Of a DNA stretch of 64,000 bases, positions 53,072-63,813 are shown in pieces. Source of the DNA: Nocardia crassostreae. Lineage in GTDB: Bacteria > Actinomycetota > Actinomycetes > Mycobacteriales > Mycobacteriaceae. The translations under genes were made by a program, and so were the position numbers. The notes beneath the pieces are model-generated. The model was not told the DNA's origin. It ran no database searches and saw nothing but the letters and a program-made list of their open reading frames with translations. Within the stretch, counting starts at the first letter, position 1. Each line of letters starts with the position of its first letter. The stretch covers positions 248,001-312,000 of the forward strand of contig NZ_BDCH01000029.1 of the NCBI RefSeq assembly GCF_001613405.1, in the 5' to 3' direction.

Positions 53072-53103
53072 GTGGCCCCGCAGCCGACGGGCTGCGGGGC
53101 CAC
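53072..53103. terminator. two-way terminator between prpC and metE
   Basis: GTGGCCCCGCAGCC and its exact complement around GACG, midway between the convergent stops. Confidence 0.8.
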
Positions 53104-53129
53104 TTCGCTACTCAGCGCGCCGGATTCAC

Positions 53130-55385
53130 TCAGCGCACGGCTTGCGCGGCGGCCACCATGTTCCGCAGCGACGCTTCGACCTCCGCCGGGCCGCGGGTCT
53201 TCAGACCGCAGTCCGGGTTGACCCAGAGGCGTTTGGCGGGAACCGCTTTCAGCGCCTCACGCAAGGAGGTGGTGATCTCCTCGACATCCGGGACGCGGGG
53301 GGAGTGGATGTCGTAGACGCCCGGCCCCACGCCGAGGGCGAAGCCCGCCGCATTGAGGTCGTCGAGGACCTCCATATGCGAGCGCGCCGCCTCGATCGAG
53401 GTGACGTCCGCGTCCAGTTCTGCGATCGCGCCGATGACCTCACCGAACTCCGAATAGCAGAGGTGGGTGTGGATCTGGGTGGCATCCGACACCCCGGCCG
53501 TGGACAGCCGGAAGGCCGCGACGGCCCAATCCAGGTACTGCTGCTTGGCTTCCGCCCGCAAGGGCAGCAGTTCGCGCAGCGCGGGCTCGTCCACCTGGAT
53601 GATCCGGATGCCCGCCGCCTGCAGATCCACCGTCTCGTCGCGGATGGCGAGGGCCACCTGCCGCGCGGTGTCCTCGATCGGCTGGTCGTCACGCACGAAC
53701 GACCACGCCAGAATGGTCACCGGCCCGGTGAGCATGCCCTTCACCGGCTTGTCGGTGAGCGACTGGGCGTATTCGATCCACTCCACCGTCATCGGCTGCT
53801 ACCGCGTGACATCGCCGAACAGGATCGGCGGGCGCACGCAGCGGGTGCCGTAGGACTGCACCCAGCCATTGGCGGTGGCGCAGAAGCCGTCCAGCTGTTC
53901 GGCGAAGTACTGCACCATGTCATTGCGCTCCGGCTCGCCGTGCACCAGCACGTCCAGGTCCAGCTTCTCCTGCAGCGCAATCACATCGGCGATTTCCGAA
54001 CGCATCCGCTCGCGGTACTGCGCGGCGGTGATATCGCCCTTGACCAGCGCCGCCCGCTCCTTGCGGATGGCCGGAGTCTGCGGATACGAGCCGATGGTGG
54101 TGGTCGGCAGCAGCGGCAGGCGTTCCCCTTGCAGCACACGGCGTTCCGCGGCGGGGGAGCGGCGGGTGGCGTCCGGGCCGAGGGCCGACAGGCGCGCCCG
54201 CACGGTGTCGTTGCGCAGGCGCGCATCGGCGGTCCGGGAGGCGAGCGCCGCACGGGCGGTGGCCAATTCGCCCGCGATGGCATCCGTGCCGTCGTGCAGC
54301 GCGGTGGCCAGCAGCCGCACCTCGGCCATCTTCTCCGCGCCGAAGGCGAGCCAGGACCGCAGCACCGGTTCGATCCCGGTTTCCGCCTCGAGCGAATACG
54401 GCACGTGCAGCAGCGAACTGGAGGTCGACACCACCAGCGCCCCGGTGCTGCCCAGCAGGGTGCCGAGGGTGCTCAGCGCCTGATCCAGATCCGTGCGCCA
54501 GACATTGCGGCCGTCCACGACGCCCGCCACCACCAGCTTCCCGGCGAGCGCGGGCACACCGGCGAGATCGTCGACCGTCGCCCCGGCGGTGAAGTCGAAC
54601 GCCAGACCCTCGACGCCCGTGCCCGCCAGCACCGGCAACGCCGCCCCCGGTCGCCCGAAGTAGGTGGCGACCAGAATGGCGGGCCGATCCGTCGCGGCCG
54701 CCAGCTCGTCGTACACCCGCCCGGCCACCGCGAGCTCGGCCTCGGTGAGATCGGTCACCAGCACCGGCTCGTCGATCTGCACCCACTGCGCGCCCGCCGC
54801 GGCCAGCTGACCCAGCAGATCCACGTACAGCGGCAGCAGCGCGTCGATCCGCCGCAGCGGATCGCCCTCGGCATCCTTGGCCAGCTTCAGGAAGGTCAGC
54901 GGCCCGATGACCACCGGCCGCGCGGGCACGCCGAGCGCCAGCGCCTCCCGCAGTTCGTCGAGGAGTTTGCCCGGATGCAGCGTGAACTGGGTGTCCGCAC
55001 CGAGTTCCGGCACCAGATAGTGGTAGTTGATATCGAACCACTTGGTCATTTCGAGCGGTTCGACCGAATCGTTCCCGCGGGCGGCCGCGAAATACCGATC
55101 CAGCGGATCCTCGATACCGGCCACCCGCGCCGGTAGCGCGCCGACCATGGCCGCGGTATCGAGCATCTGGTCGTAGTACGAGAAGGTGCCCACCGGCACC
55201 GAATCCAATCCGGCTGCGGTCAGTTCGGTGAGCTGAGCGATCCGGAGTTCCTTGGCGACGGCGTGCAGCGCCTCGGCATCGCTGCGTCCCGCCCAGTAGG
55301 ACTCGGTGGCGCGCTTCAGCTCACGCCGCGGACCGATCCGCGGCAAGCCCAGAACCGTTGCGGTGAAAGGGGAAATGTTGGTCAC
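53130..55385 (-). pseudogene. metE: cobalamin-independent methionine synthase with in-frame TAG
   Basis: Methylates homocysteine using methyl-tetrahydrofolate without B12. GTG 55385 has GGAGAA six bases upstream and opens VTNISPFTATVLGLPRIGP. TTTIGSYPQTPAIRKERAAL and VLVHGEPERNDMVQYFAEQL are the catalytic domain. Codon 529 (53799-53801 on the plus strand) is TAG in GDVTR-x-QPMTVEW, where relatives have Pro. The frame resumes and ends HTHLCYSEF and NPDCGLKTR, which carry the zinc ligands. 752 codons in all, a normal length. If the stop is real, the enzyme loses zinc binding. A B12 riboswitch lies upstream. Confidence 0.9.
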
Positions 55386-55544
55386 AGCTGTTCTCCAGTG
55401 TTTCCAGAGCCACTGGCCGCCGCCCACAGGCATGGCTGAACCCGAGTACCCCGAACACACGCTCGCGCGAGCATGCGGAAAACACCACCGGCCCGACCAC
55501 CCATTCCACGAGGCGGAGACCGCCGGATACGGCGTACCCGGCAC

Positions 55545-55726
55545 AATCGGCAGGTCTTCGGACTCGCGGGCACCGGCCTTATCGGCCGACCTACAGGCCG
55601 TCGCTTCCCGGGCTGTGGAGCCCAGTGCATTTGACGGCGGTCGTTCCTGCTCACCGCTGCGGGACAGTCCCGGATTCTCACCGGGTTCCCTCTTCACCCG
55701 TCGGTTAACGGGTTTCGACGCTGCCG
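55545..55726 (-). promoter_or_regulatory. cobalamin riboswitch of metE
   Basis: On the minus strand GAGGGAACCCGGTGAGAATC, CGGGACTGTCCCGC and the B12-box-like GCACTGGGC...GCCCGGGAAGCGACGGC follow the conserved core of the class, ending with CCGCGAGTCCGAAGACCTGC. It lies about 160 bp before the metE start. With B12 bound it should reduce metE expression, leaving methionine synthesis to MetH. Confidence 0.92.
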
Positions 55727-55959
55727 TGGGACGTTCGGGGCTCCGACTCGTCTCCCACGGTGCGAACCGCTTGCGCCGGGCAGTCTATTCCTTAGCTGGC
55801 CCGGTTTCGAAACCGAACCTCACCCGACCGGCGACGACGGGGTGAGGTGTGTAGCTTTGCGAATCACAACTTCGCAGGACCGGGGCCCGCGGTTGTGAAG
55901 ATGACTGCGAAGCGAGTTCGATGCCCGTTCGATATCGCGGGGCAGGTACCTTAAGGCGC
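55727..55959. promoter_or_regulatory. divergent metE/pyc promoter region
   Basis: Must contain the promoter for the riboswitch RNA (minus strand) and for pyc (plus strand). TTCGATATCGCGGGGCAGG lies just before the pyc ATG. No gene seen. Confidence 0.4.
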
Positions 55960-58900
55960 ATGTTCTCCAAAGTCCTGGTCGCCAACCGCGGCGAGATCGC
56001 CATTCGCGCCTTCCGCGCGGCCTACGAACTCGGCATCGGAACGGTGGCGGTTTTCCCCTACGAGGACCGCAACTCCGTCCATCGGCTGAAGGCGGACGAG
56101 GCATATCAGATCGGGACGCCCGGGCATCCGGTGCGCGCGTATCTCTCGGTCGAGGGGATCATCGAGGCGGCCAAGAGCGCGGGGCCGACGCGGTCTACCC
56201 GGGTTACGGCTTCCTGTCCGAGAATCCGGATCTGGCGGCGGCGTGCGCGCGGGAAGGCATCACCTTCATCGGGCCGTCCGCGCAGGTGCTGGAGCTGACG
56301 GGGAACAAGGCGCGCGCCATTGCCGCCGCCAAGGCGGCCGGGCTGCCGGTGCTGAAGTCCAGTGAGCCGTCCGCGGATGTGGACGCGCTCATGGCGGCGT
56401 CCGAGTCCATGGACTTCCCGATCTTCGTGAAGGCCGTCGCCGGTGGCGGTGGGCGCGGTATGCGCCGGGTGACCGATCGGGCCCAGCTGCGCGAGTCCGT
56501 CGAGGCCGCCGCGCGCGAGGCCGAATCGGCCTTCGGCGATCCGACGGTGTTCCTGGAGCAGGCGGTGGTCAACCCCCGCCATATCGAGGTGCAGATCCTC
56601 GCCGATCAGGACGGCAATGTCATCCACCTCTACGAGCGCGACTGCTCGCTGCAGCGGCGGCATCAGAAGGTGATCGAGCTCGCGCCCGCGCCGAATCTGG
56701 ATCCCGCACTGCGCGACCGAATCTGCGCCGACGCGGTGGCCTTCGCCAAGGAGATCGGCTACTCGTGCGCGGGCACCGTGGAGTTCCTGCTCGACGAGCG
56801 CGGCAATCACGTGTTCATCGAGATGAATCCGCGAATCCAGGTGGAGCACACGGTGACCGAGGAGATCACCGATGTGGATCTGGTGCAGGCGCAGATGCGC
56901 ATTGCCGCCGGTGAATCGCTGGCGGATCTCGGGCTGAGCCAGGATTCGATCACCATCCGGGGCGCGGCGCTGCAGTGCCGCATCACCACCGAGGATCCGG
57001 CCAATGGCTTCCGGCCCGATACCGGCCGCATTACCGGCTACCGGTCGCCGGGTGGTGCGGGCGTGCGCCTGGACGGCGGCGCGAATGTCGGCGCGGAGGT
57101 CGGGGCCTACTTCGACTCCATGCTGGTCAAGCTGACCTGCCGCGGGCGCGACTTCCAGACCGCCATTGCGCGGGCGCGCCGGGCGGTGGCCGAATTCCGT
57201 ATTCGTGGCGTGACGACCAATATTCCGTTCCTGCTGGCGGTCCTCGATGATCCGGACTTCCGGGCGGGCAAGGTCACCACCTCGTTCATCGACGAGCGGC
57301 CGCAGCTGCTCACGCTGAAGAGCTCGGCCGACCGCGGCACCAAGATCCTGCAGTACCTGGCCGATGTCACGGTGAACAAGCCGCACGGCTCACGGCCGAC
57401 CAAGCTGTATCCGCACGACAAGCTGCCCGCCATCGACACCACCGTGGCGCCGCCGTCCGGCTCGCGGCAACGGCTGCTGGAGCTGGGGCCGGAGGGCTTC
57501 GCGCAGTGGCTGCGCAATCGCGAGGGCGTGGCGGTCACCGACACCACCTTCCGTGATGCGCATCAGTCGCTGCTGGCCACCCGGGTGCGCACCAATGGCC
57601 TGCTGGATGTGGCCGGGCATGTGGCGCGCATGACGCCGGAGTTGCTGTCCATCGAATGCTGGGGCGGCGCAACCTATGACGTGGCGCTGCGGTTCCTGTT
57701 CGAGGATCCGTGGGAGCGGCTGGCCGCGCTGCGTGAAGCGGTGCCGAACATCAACCTGCAGATGCTGTTGCGCGGGCGCAATACCGTGGGCTACACGCCG
57801 TATCCGGAAAAGGTCACGCGCGCATTCGTTTCCGAGGCCACGGCCACCGGTATCGATATCTTCCGCATTTTCGACGCGCTCAACAATGTCGACCAGATGC
57901 GACGCGCCATCGACGCCGTGCGCGAAACCGGTACGGCGGTGGCGGAAGTCACCATGAGCTATACCGGCGATCTGTCTGATCCGAACGAGAACCTCTACAC
58001 CCTCGACTACTACCTCAAGCTCGCCGAGCAGATCGTCGAGGCCGGGGCGCATGTCATCGGCATCAAGGACATGGCCGGGCTGCTGCGCGCGCCCGCCGCG
58101 CACACGCTGGTCACGGCGCTGCGGCAGAACTTCGATCTGCCGGTGCACGTGCACACCCACGACACCCCCGGCGGTCAGCTGGCGACCTATCTGGCCGCCT
58201 GGCAGGCCGGGGCCGATGCGGTGGACGGTGCGTCGGCTCCTATGGCGGGCACCACTTCTCAGCCCGCGCTCTCGGCAATCGTTGCGGCGGCGGCGAATTC
58301 GCCGTACGACACGGGTTTGAATCTCCAGAACGTGTGCGATCTGGAGCCGTACTGGGAGGCCCTGCGAAAGGTCTACGGGCCCTTCGAATCCGGGCTGCCC
58401 GGCCCGACCGGCCGTGTCTACCACCACGAGATCCCCGGCGGCCAGCTGTCGAACCTGCGCCAGCAGGCCATCGCTCTCGGCCTCGGCGATCAGTTCGAAG
58501 AGGTGGAGTCGAAATACGCTGCGGCCGACCGCATGCTGGGCCGCCTGGTCAAGGTCACCCCGTCCTCCAAGGTGGTCGGCGACCTGGCCCTCGCCCTGGT
58601 CGGCACCGGCGTGGACGTCGACGACTTCGCCGCAGATCCCGGCCGCTACGACATCCCCGACTCCGTAATCGGTTTCCTCCGAGGCGAACTCGGCACCCCC
58701 GCCGGTGGCTGGCCGGAGCCCTTCCGCAGCCGCGCCCTGGCCGGTCGCGGCCCCGCCAAGCCGGAAACCCAGCTCACCGCCGAGGACGAGGCGGGCTTGT
58801 CCGGCACCTCCGCCGACCGCCGCGCCACCCTCAACCGCCTCCTGTTCCCCGGCCCCACCGCCGAATTCCTCGCCCACCGCGAGAAGTTCGGCGACACCAC

Positions 58901-59363
58901 CGGCCTGTCCGCCAACCAGTTCTTCTACGGCCTCCGCCACGACGAAGAACACCGCGTCCAGCTGGAAAAGGGCGTCACCCTCCTCATCGGCCTGGAAGCC
59001 ATCTCCGAGCCCGACGAACGCGGTATGCGCACGGTCATGTGCATCCTCAACGGCCAACTCCGCCCCATCACCGTCCGCGACCGCTCCATTGCCAGCGAAG
59101 TTCCCACCGCCGAAAAAGCCGACAAAACCAACCTCGGCCACATCGCCGCCCCCTTCGCGGGCGTCGTCACCTTGGCCGTCTCCGAAGGCGATTCGATCGC
59201 CGCGGGCGACACCATCGCCACCATCGAAGCCATGAAAATGGAAGCCGCCATCACCGCCCCCCGCGCGGGCCTGGTCAAGCGCCTCGCCATCGGCAAGGTC
59301 CAACAGGTGGAAGGCGGCGACCTCCTCATCGAAATCCGCACCAACGAGGCCGCGGCCGAATGA
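55960..59363 (+). pseudogene. pyc: pyruvate carboxylase with one frameshift
   Basis: Carboxylates pyruvate to oxaloacetate with biotin. From ATG 55960 (MFSKVLVANRGEIAIRAFRA) the biotin carboxylase domain runs to EAAKSAG and shifts frame in GCGGGGCC at about 56179-56186. One missing G restores ADAVYPGYGFLSENPDLAAA. The rest is intact: VAGGGGRGMRRV, IEMNPRIQVEHTVTEE, the carboxyltransferase domain with DTTFRDAHQSLLATRVRT, and the biotinyl domain ATIEAMKMEAAI. Corrected length is 1134 aa, typical. The homopolymer position and the intact 1000 codons after it suggest a sequence error. Confidence 0.9.
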
Positions 59364-59625
59364 GGCCAACCCTCCCCACCCCGCCCACCGCCGCCGTGCG
59401 GTGGGCGCCCACTTCAACCGGGCCTGCCGTCATGCCCGGCGTGGATGCGACCACTGAGCGACGGAATCGAATATCGGCCGATGCCTCCGGATCCCGCGTC
59501 GCCCAATCCGACAATGTGAATCGGAGGATTGGCGCGGCCCTGCGCCAACGGGTCGCCGCACGCGGCCTCGCCGTGTACTTCGGTGCGCCCCGGTTGGATT
59601 CGCCCGCCATGGCGGCGGTCGGCCG

Positions 59626-60267
59626 ATGACGCGGATCGTCGCCGGGACCGCGGGTGGGCGGCGGTTGCGGGTGCCGCCCGCCGGGACGCGGCCGACTTCG
59701 GATCGGGTGCGGGAAGCGTTGTTCAGCGTGATCATGGCGCGTATGGATCTGGGTGGGGCGCGGGTGCTCGACCTGTATGCCGGATCCGGGGCGCTGGGGT
59801 TGGAAGCATTGTCGCGCGGGGCTTCTCATGCGTTGCTGGTGGAATCCGATCGCAAGGCGGCCGCCATTGTTCGCGGCAATATCGGCGATCTCGGGCTGCC
59901 CGGTGCGGAGTTGCGCATGGGGACCGTGGCGGGGGTGCTGGGACGGACGGCAGTGGGGTCCGCTGCGGGACGCGGGGCTCGGGGAGCTGTTGAGGCGGCG
60001 ATCGATGCGGGACGTGCGGCGGCTCCCGTGGGCGGGCCGTATGACCTGGTGTTCTCGGATCCGCCGTATGCGCTCGATATCGCCGAGGTGATCGCGGATC
60101 TGCGCGCGCTCGCCGCAGGAGGGTGGCTGCACGACGGTGCGCTCATCGTGGTCGAGCGGTCGACGCGGTCACCGGAGTTGGATTGGCCCGCAGGGTATTC
60201 GGCGTTGAAGTCGCGGACCTACGGTGAGACTCGGATCGATCTGGCCGAGTTCGAGCCTGCGGGCTGA
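59626..60267 (+). CDS. rsmD: 16S rRNA (guanine(966)-N(2))-methyltransferase
   Basis: 213 aa. MTRIVAGTAGGRRLRVPPAG, RPTSDRVREALFSVI, VLDLYAGSGALGLEALSRGA (SAM site) and LVFSDPPYALD (catalytic DPPY) are diagnostic. An Ala/Gly/Arg-rich insert of about 25 residues precedes the DPPY region. The order pyc, rsmD, coaD is as in mycobacteria (Rv2967c-Rv2965c). The ATG is at 59626. Confidence 0.94.
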   Translation: MTRIVAGTAGGRRLRVPPAGTRPTSDRVREALFSVIMARMDLGGARVLDLYAGSGALGLEALSRGASHALLVESDRKAAAIVRGNIGDLGLPGAELRMGTVAGVLGRTAVGSAAGRGARGAVEAAIDAGRAAAPVGGPYDLVFSDPPYALDIAEVIADLRALAAGGWLHDGALIVVERSTRSPELDWPAGYSALKSRTYGETRIDLAEFEPAG

Positions 60268-60271
60268 TCGG

Positions 60272-60739
60272 CTATTTGAAGGCGGGGTTGGGGAGGGTGC
60301 TGCCGCCTGCTTGGGCGAGGAGTTTGCCCTGGGAGTCGACGATGGTGACATTGGAGACCAGGCGGGTGCGGCCGCCGTGGGCGTTGGTGCCGACGACGGT
60401 GTAGGTCCGGCCGGGGGCCACCGGGCGTAGGTAGTCGATGGTGAGGTTGAGGGTGAGTTGGGGGATGAAGCGGTCGAGGGTGCTGGCGGAGGCGAAGCAG
60501 ACGGCATTGTCGAGGATCATGGCCACGTAGCCGCCGTGGATCATGCCGCCGGGATTGCAGAGTTTTTCCGAAGGGGTCCAGGCCAGTTCGACGCGGCCGC
60601 GCTAGGCGGTGACGACCGTTTGGCCGAGATGGTCGTCGACACTGCTGAACTGGGGGAACTCGCCTTTGCCCAGCAGGTTGATGAATTCGGCGCCGGACAG
60701 ACTGCGCAGCAGGTCAAGATCGGCTTCGACGCTCAACAT
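60272..60739 (-). pseudogene. PaaI-type hotdog thioesterase with in-frame TAG
   Basis: From ATG 60739 the frame reads MLSVEADLDLLRSLSGAEF to HLGQTVVTA, then TAG at codon 46 (60602-60604), then RGRVELAWTPSEKLCNPGGM, and the hotdog motif MIHGGYVAMILDNAV with the usual Asn and Gly. It ends GGSTLPNPAFK at TAA 60272, 155 codons in all. It would hydrolyse acyl-CoA thioesters. As written only the internal start at 60544 gives the second half. Convergent with rsmD, 4 bp apart. Confidence 0.8.
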
Positions 60740-60844
60740 TCTCTCCGATGATCAGAAACGGCTTCGACACCGAAGATACGGCAGCCGGGTGACACCGGTG
60801 GTGGGCGCATCCGGTGGTCGGTGGGCGTGCGGTAGCGTTCGGCC

Positions 60845-61330
60845 ATGGCTGGAGCACTGTGTCCGGGCTCGTTCGACCCGGTGACCAATGGGCATCTCGA
60901 TGTGATCCGGCGGGCTGCCGTGCAGTTCGACGAGTTCGTCGTGACGGTGGTGATCAACCCCAACAAGAAGGGCATGTTCACCATCGACGAGCGCGTCGAA
61001 ATGATCAGAGAGGTCACCTCGGACCTCCCGAACGTGCGCGTCGAGTCCTGGCAGGGCCTCCTGGTCGAATTCGCCAAGGGCCAGGGCCTCACCGCCATAG
61101 TCAAGGGCCTGCGCGACGCCACCGACTTCGGCTACGAACTCCAAATGGCCCAGATGAACCGCAAACTCACCGGCGTGGACACCTTCTTCATAGCCACCAA
61201 CCCCGCCTTCGGCTTCGTCTCCAGCTCCCTGGTCAAGGAAGTAGCCGCCTACGGCGGCGACATCTCCGACCTCCTCCCCCCTTCCGTCCACAAACGCCTC
61301 CTCGACCGCATAGCCGAACGCCGCAGCTGA
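60845..61330 (+). CDS. coaD: phosphopantetheine adenylyltransferase
   Basis: 161 aa. Fourth step of CoA synthesis, ATP plus phosphopantetheine to dephospho-CoA. ALCPGSFDPVTNGHLDVIRR holds the T/HxGH site, VKGLRDATDFGYELQMAQMN binds pantetheine, and FVSSSLVKEVAAYGGD the ATP. ATG 60845 is the family start. The first third has mixed codons and the rest is strongly C-ending. Confidence 0.96.
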   Translation: MAGALCPGSFDPVTNGHLDVIRRAAVQFDEFVVTVVINPNKKGMFTIDERVEMIREVTSDLPNVRVESWQGLLVEFAKGQGLTAIVKGLRDATDFGYELQMAQMNRKLTGVDTFFIATNPAFGFVSSSLVKEVAAYGGDISDLLPPSVHKRLLDRIAERRS

Positions 61331-61580
61331 CCCAGGGGCGCACCCTCCACCTCCGCGCCCTGCCCGGATCGCCGGTCTTACAGGGACACTGGGTGATCCA
61401 AGCCGGGCGCGTGTCCATCCGACCGTAGGTACGGCCCTGCCTGCCGCGGACGGAGGCTGTGTCCACCGCCTCATCCGCATCGCTGAACGCTGCGGCCGAG
61501 GCGGGGCATCCGATTCGCAGTGGCTGTGCTCGAACCGGCGTGCATCTTTTCTACGCGGATTCGGCTTGCCTGTCGGGCTG

Positions 61581-62543
61581 TCATAGCGGATGGGTAGGGA
61601 CCTGGCGTGCCTGTACTGCCGGTGTGGGCTCGATTCGTGCGTCGGGGCGGTCGCGTCGGCCTCGGGTGAGGGCGGCGCGGAGTCGGCGACCGGGTTCGTC
61701 GGTTCTGAGGTCGTTCCAGGTCCAGCGGACGACGTGGAATCCCAAGGCGCGGAGGTAGGTTTCGCGGGCCTGCTCGCGGTGGACCACTTCGGCTGGGTCG
61801 TGGCCGTGGCGGAGGGCGCGGCCGTAGTAGATCGGGCCGTCGAATTGGCAGATGACTCCTGCTTGTTCGTAGTAGAAGTCGGCGCGGGTGATGAAACGAC
61901 CGTCGGGGGTAAGGACGGTGCCCTGGGTTGCGGGTGGCGGCAGGCCGCAGCGGCGAATCATGGCTCGGCTCAACGACTCACCCGCGCTGCGGCTTCGACC
62001 GTCCACGAATGCGACCGCCTGCTTGGCTCGGGTGATGCCGTGGCGGAACTTGGCTCGCGCCAGTTCCTCGGCGGGGTCGTCGGGGGTGAGGCCGAACATG
62101 CCTGCCAGTGCATCGCCTGCGACGACTGCCGCATCGAACGGCAGGGTCAGTGCCAGATCCACCACCGTGCGCGCCGGTGTGGTGACCAATAGCCCGTCGA
62201 CCTCCGCCACCGAATCCAGCGGTGACCCATACACTTTCGTATGAGGCCTGGTTCGGCCGCCGCCGCGTCGATTCCGGGTGACGCACACCCGGTCCAGCGG
62301 TGTGCGCCACAGCGCTGTGCCGTACAACACCGCCGCCGATTGGTGACTCAGCACCGACTCGTCGGCCAGCTCCGGCAGGATCGCCTCGATCAGCAGCCGC
62401 TGCCGCTCCCGTATCCCCGGCCCGCTCTCGTTGCGGGCGGGCCTGCCCTCGTGGCGGCCCGGCGTGGTCGGAGTGCCGCACCCCTCGAGCAGCTTCCGCA
62501 CCAAACCGGGTGTCGCGCACTGTCGTTTCGTTGCCCCTGCCAC
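61581..62543 (-). CDS. DUF559/AbiEi-like protein with C-terminal nuclease-type fold
   Basis: 320 aa. SVLSHQSAAVLYGTALW and VDGLLVTTPARTVVDLALTL match the AbiEi-type antitoxin-like domain of actinobacterial proteins. RADFYYEQAGVICQFDGPIY, then REQARETYLRALGFHVVRWT, match the Vsr-like DUF559 region (D...D/E...x, then R-x-x-L-x-x-x-G-W/F-x-V-x-R). The family is common in Nocardia and Mycobacterium and has no established role. The start at ATG 62543 is uncertain; the first 45 residues are low complexity. Confidence 0.75.
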   Translation of the reverse strand: MAGATKRQCATPGLVRKLLEGCGTPTTPGRHEGRPARNESGPGIRERQRLLIEAILPELADESVLSHQSAAVLYGTALWRTPLDRVCVTRNRRGGGRTRPHTKVYGSPLDSVAEVDGLLVTTPARTVVDLALTLPFDAAVVAGDALAGMFGLTPDDPAEELARAKFRHGITRAKQAVAFVDGRSRSAGESLSRAMIRRCGLPPPATQGTVLTPDGRFITRADFYYEQAGVICQFDGPIYYGRALRHGHDPAEVVHREQARETYLRALGFHVVRWTWNDLRTDEPGRRLRAALTRGRRDRPDARIEPTPAVQARQVPTHPL

Positions 62544-62765
62544 CGGGTCAGTTCCCCTCCGGGCGTGGCCGCCCCCGCCGCCAGCTGTGGCCGACGCAGC
62601 CGCCGGTCACCCGGGCGGGTGGGTGTTGTGGTCTCGTGCCGCGTGTATCCCGCCGTCCCCCAAGACATCCCCGCGATCGCTCCATAACGGAACCCTTTCG
62701 TTGGTCGATGCTGGATTTGACGCAGCGACGACCTCATCGGGTTCCACTGGATCCGGAAATAGCGA

Positions 62766-62811
62766 AACCTCGCACTCTTACCGGGTTTTCGGCCCGGGGG
62801 AGTGCGAGGTT
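62766..62811 (-). terminator. GtrA gene terminator
   Basis: AACCTCGCACTC pairs with GAGTGCGAGGTT, with an inner CCGGG/CCCGG stem, 20 bp after the GtrA stop on the minus strand. Confidence 0.7.
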
Positions 62812-62830
62812 CCGGAGTATTCGGATCTGG

Positions 62831-63394
62831 TCAGTTGGCCGGAGCGCGGAACACCCACAGCCGCAGGCTGACGAACCGCATGCCGCCCACCACGGCGGTG
62901 ATCGCCAGCACCGCGAGCGCCTGCATCACATCGCCGAGCCCGGGCGCATTGGTCTCCAGGATGGCCAGCGCCGCCGAGGTGATGGCCAGCCCGGCCAGCG
63001 CCAGCCCGCCGCCCTCCAGCTGCGCGGTGAACCAGGTGACCCGCTCGCCCGCATGGAAGGTGAGCCGCCGGTGCAGTTCATTGGCCAGCATGGTGCTGAC
63101 CACCGAGCCCGCCAGATTGGCCTGCAGCGGCCCGCTGCCCGACAGTGCCAGGAAGAGCAGCACATAGCTGATATTGCTCAGCCCGCCGACCAGGGCGAAC
63201 CGAATGAGCTGGGCGAAGGCGTTCTCGCCGCGCAGCCAGGCGCCGAGCTGTCCGGCCCAGCGGTTCCCGGCGACGCGTACGTCGGCGCCGTAGGCGCTGA
63301 GCGCCTGGGCGCCGTAGGCATAGGTGTTGACCAGGACCGGGAGGGGCGAAACGCCCTGCTGGGGGATATCGAGGACAGCCATTGTCTTTCCCAT
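62831..63394 (-). CDS. GtrA-like membrane protein
   Basis: About 187 aa. LIRFALVGGLSNISYVLLFL starts the four-helix GtrA domain; NLAGSVVSTMLANELHRRLTF and FVSLRLWVFRAP complete the usual pattern. GtrA proteins move lipid-linked sugars or help cell-wall arabinogalactan assembly. The N-terminal 60 residues are extra. ATG 63394 (MGKTMAVLD) or 63382 is the start. Confidence 0.85.
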   Translation of the reverse strand: MGKTMAVLDIPQQGVSPLPVLVNTYAYGAQALSAYGADVRVAGNRWAGQLGAWLRGENAFAQLIRFALVGGLSNISYVLLFLALSGSGPLQANLAGSVVSTMLANELHRRLTFHAGERVTWFTAQLEGGGLALAGLAITSAALAILETNAPGLGDVMQALAVLAITAVVGGMRFVSLRLWVFRAPAN

Positions 63395-63813
63395 TTCTAC
63401 GTCGTGTTCGGCGGGCCGTTGTCCGGCGGTTGAGATCACGATGTCGGTCGGCGCTTACAGCTCTCTGACAGATCGCTGATACCGCCTGACACCGTGCGCC
63501 CCACTGCGAGGCACCGCGGCTCGCGCGAACACGTTGGGCCTTATCGGCCAAGTGTCTCAGTTCGTACTATTTGTTCAGTATCGACTGGACGAATCGAACT
63601 GTCAACTCGGGAGGCTCCGTTGCCTCGGCCCAACACCTTCTTGCTCATCAAAGGTAACACCAACTGGAGGCGTTTCCTCCACTTGTTTTTGTGGTGTGCG
63701 AAACAGTGCCCGACACGCCGTTACCGTCCACGCTTGACGGGCTGATCCCAGGCATACTGGCCAACAAGCGGAGTGTCTCGCCGTGAGCCCAGGCAGGAGA
63801 ATGGGGTAGCTGT
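63395..63813. other. intergenic region before sepIVA
   Basis: Divergent promoter region, less GC-rich near 63555-63610. No gene or RNA structure I can support. Confidence 0.5.
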
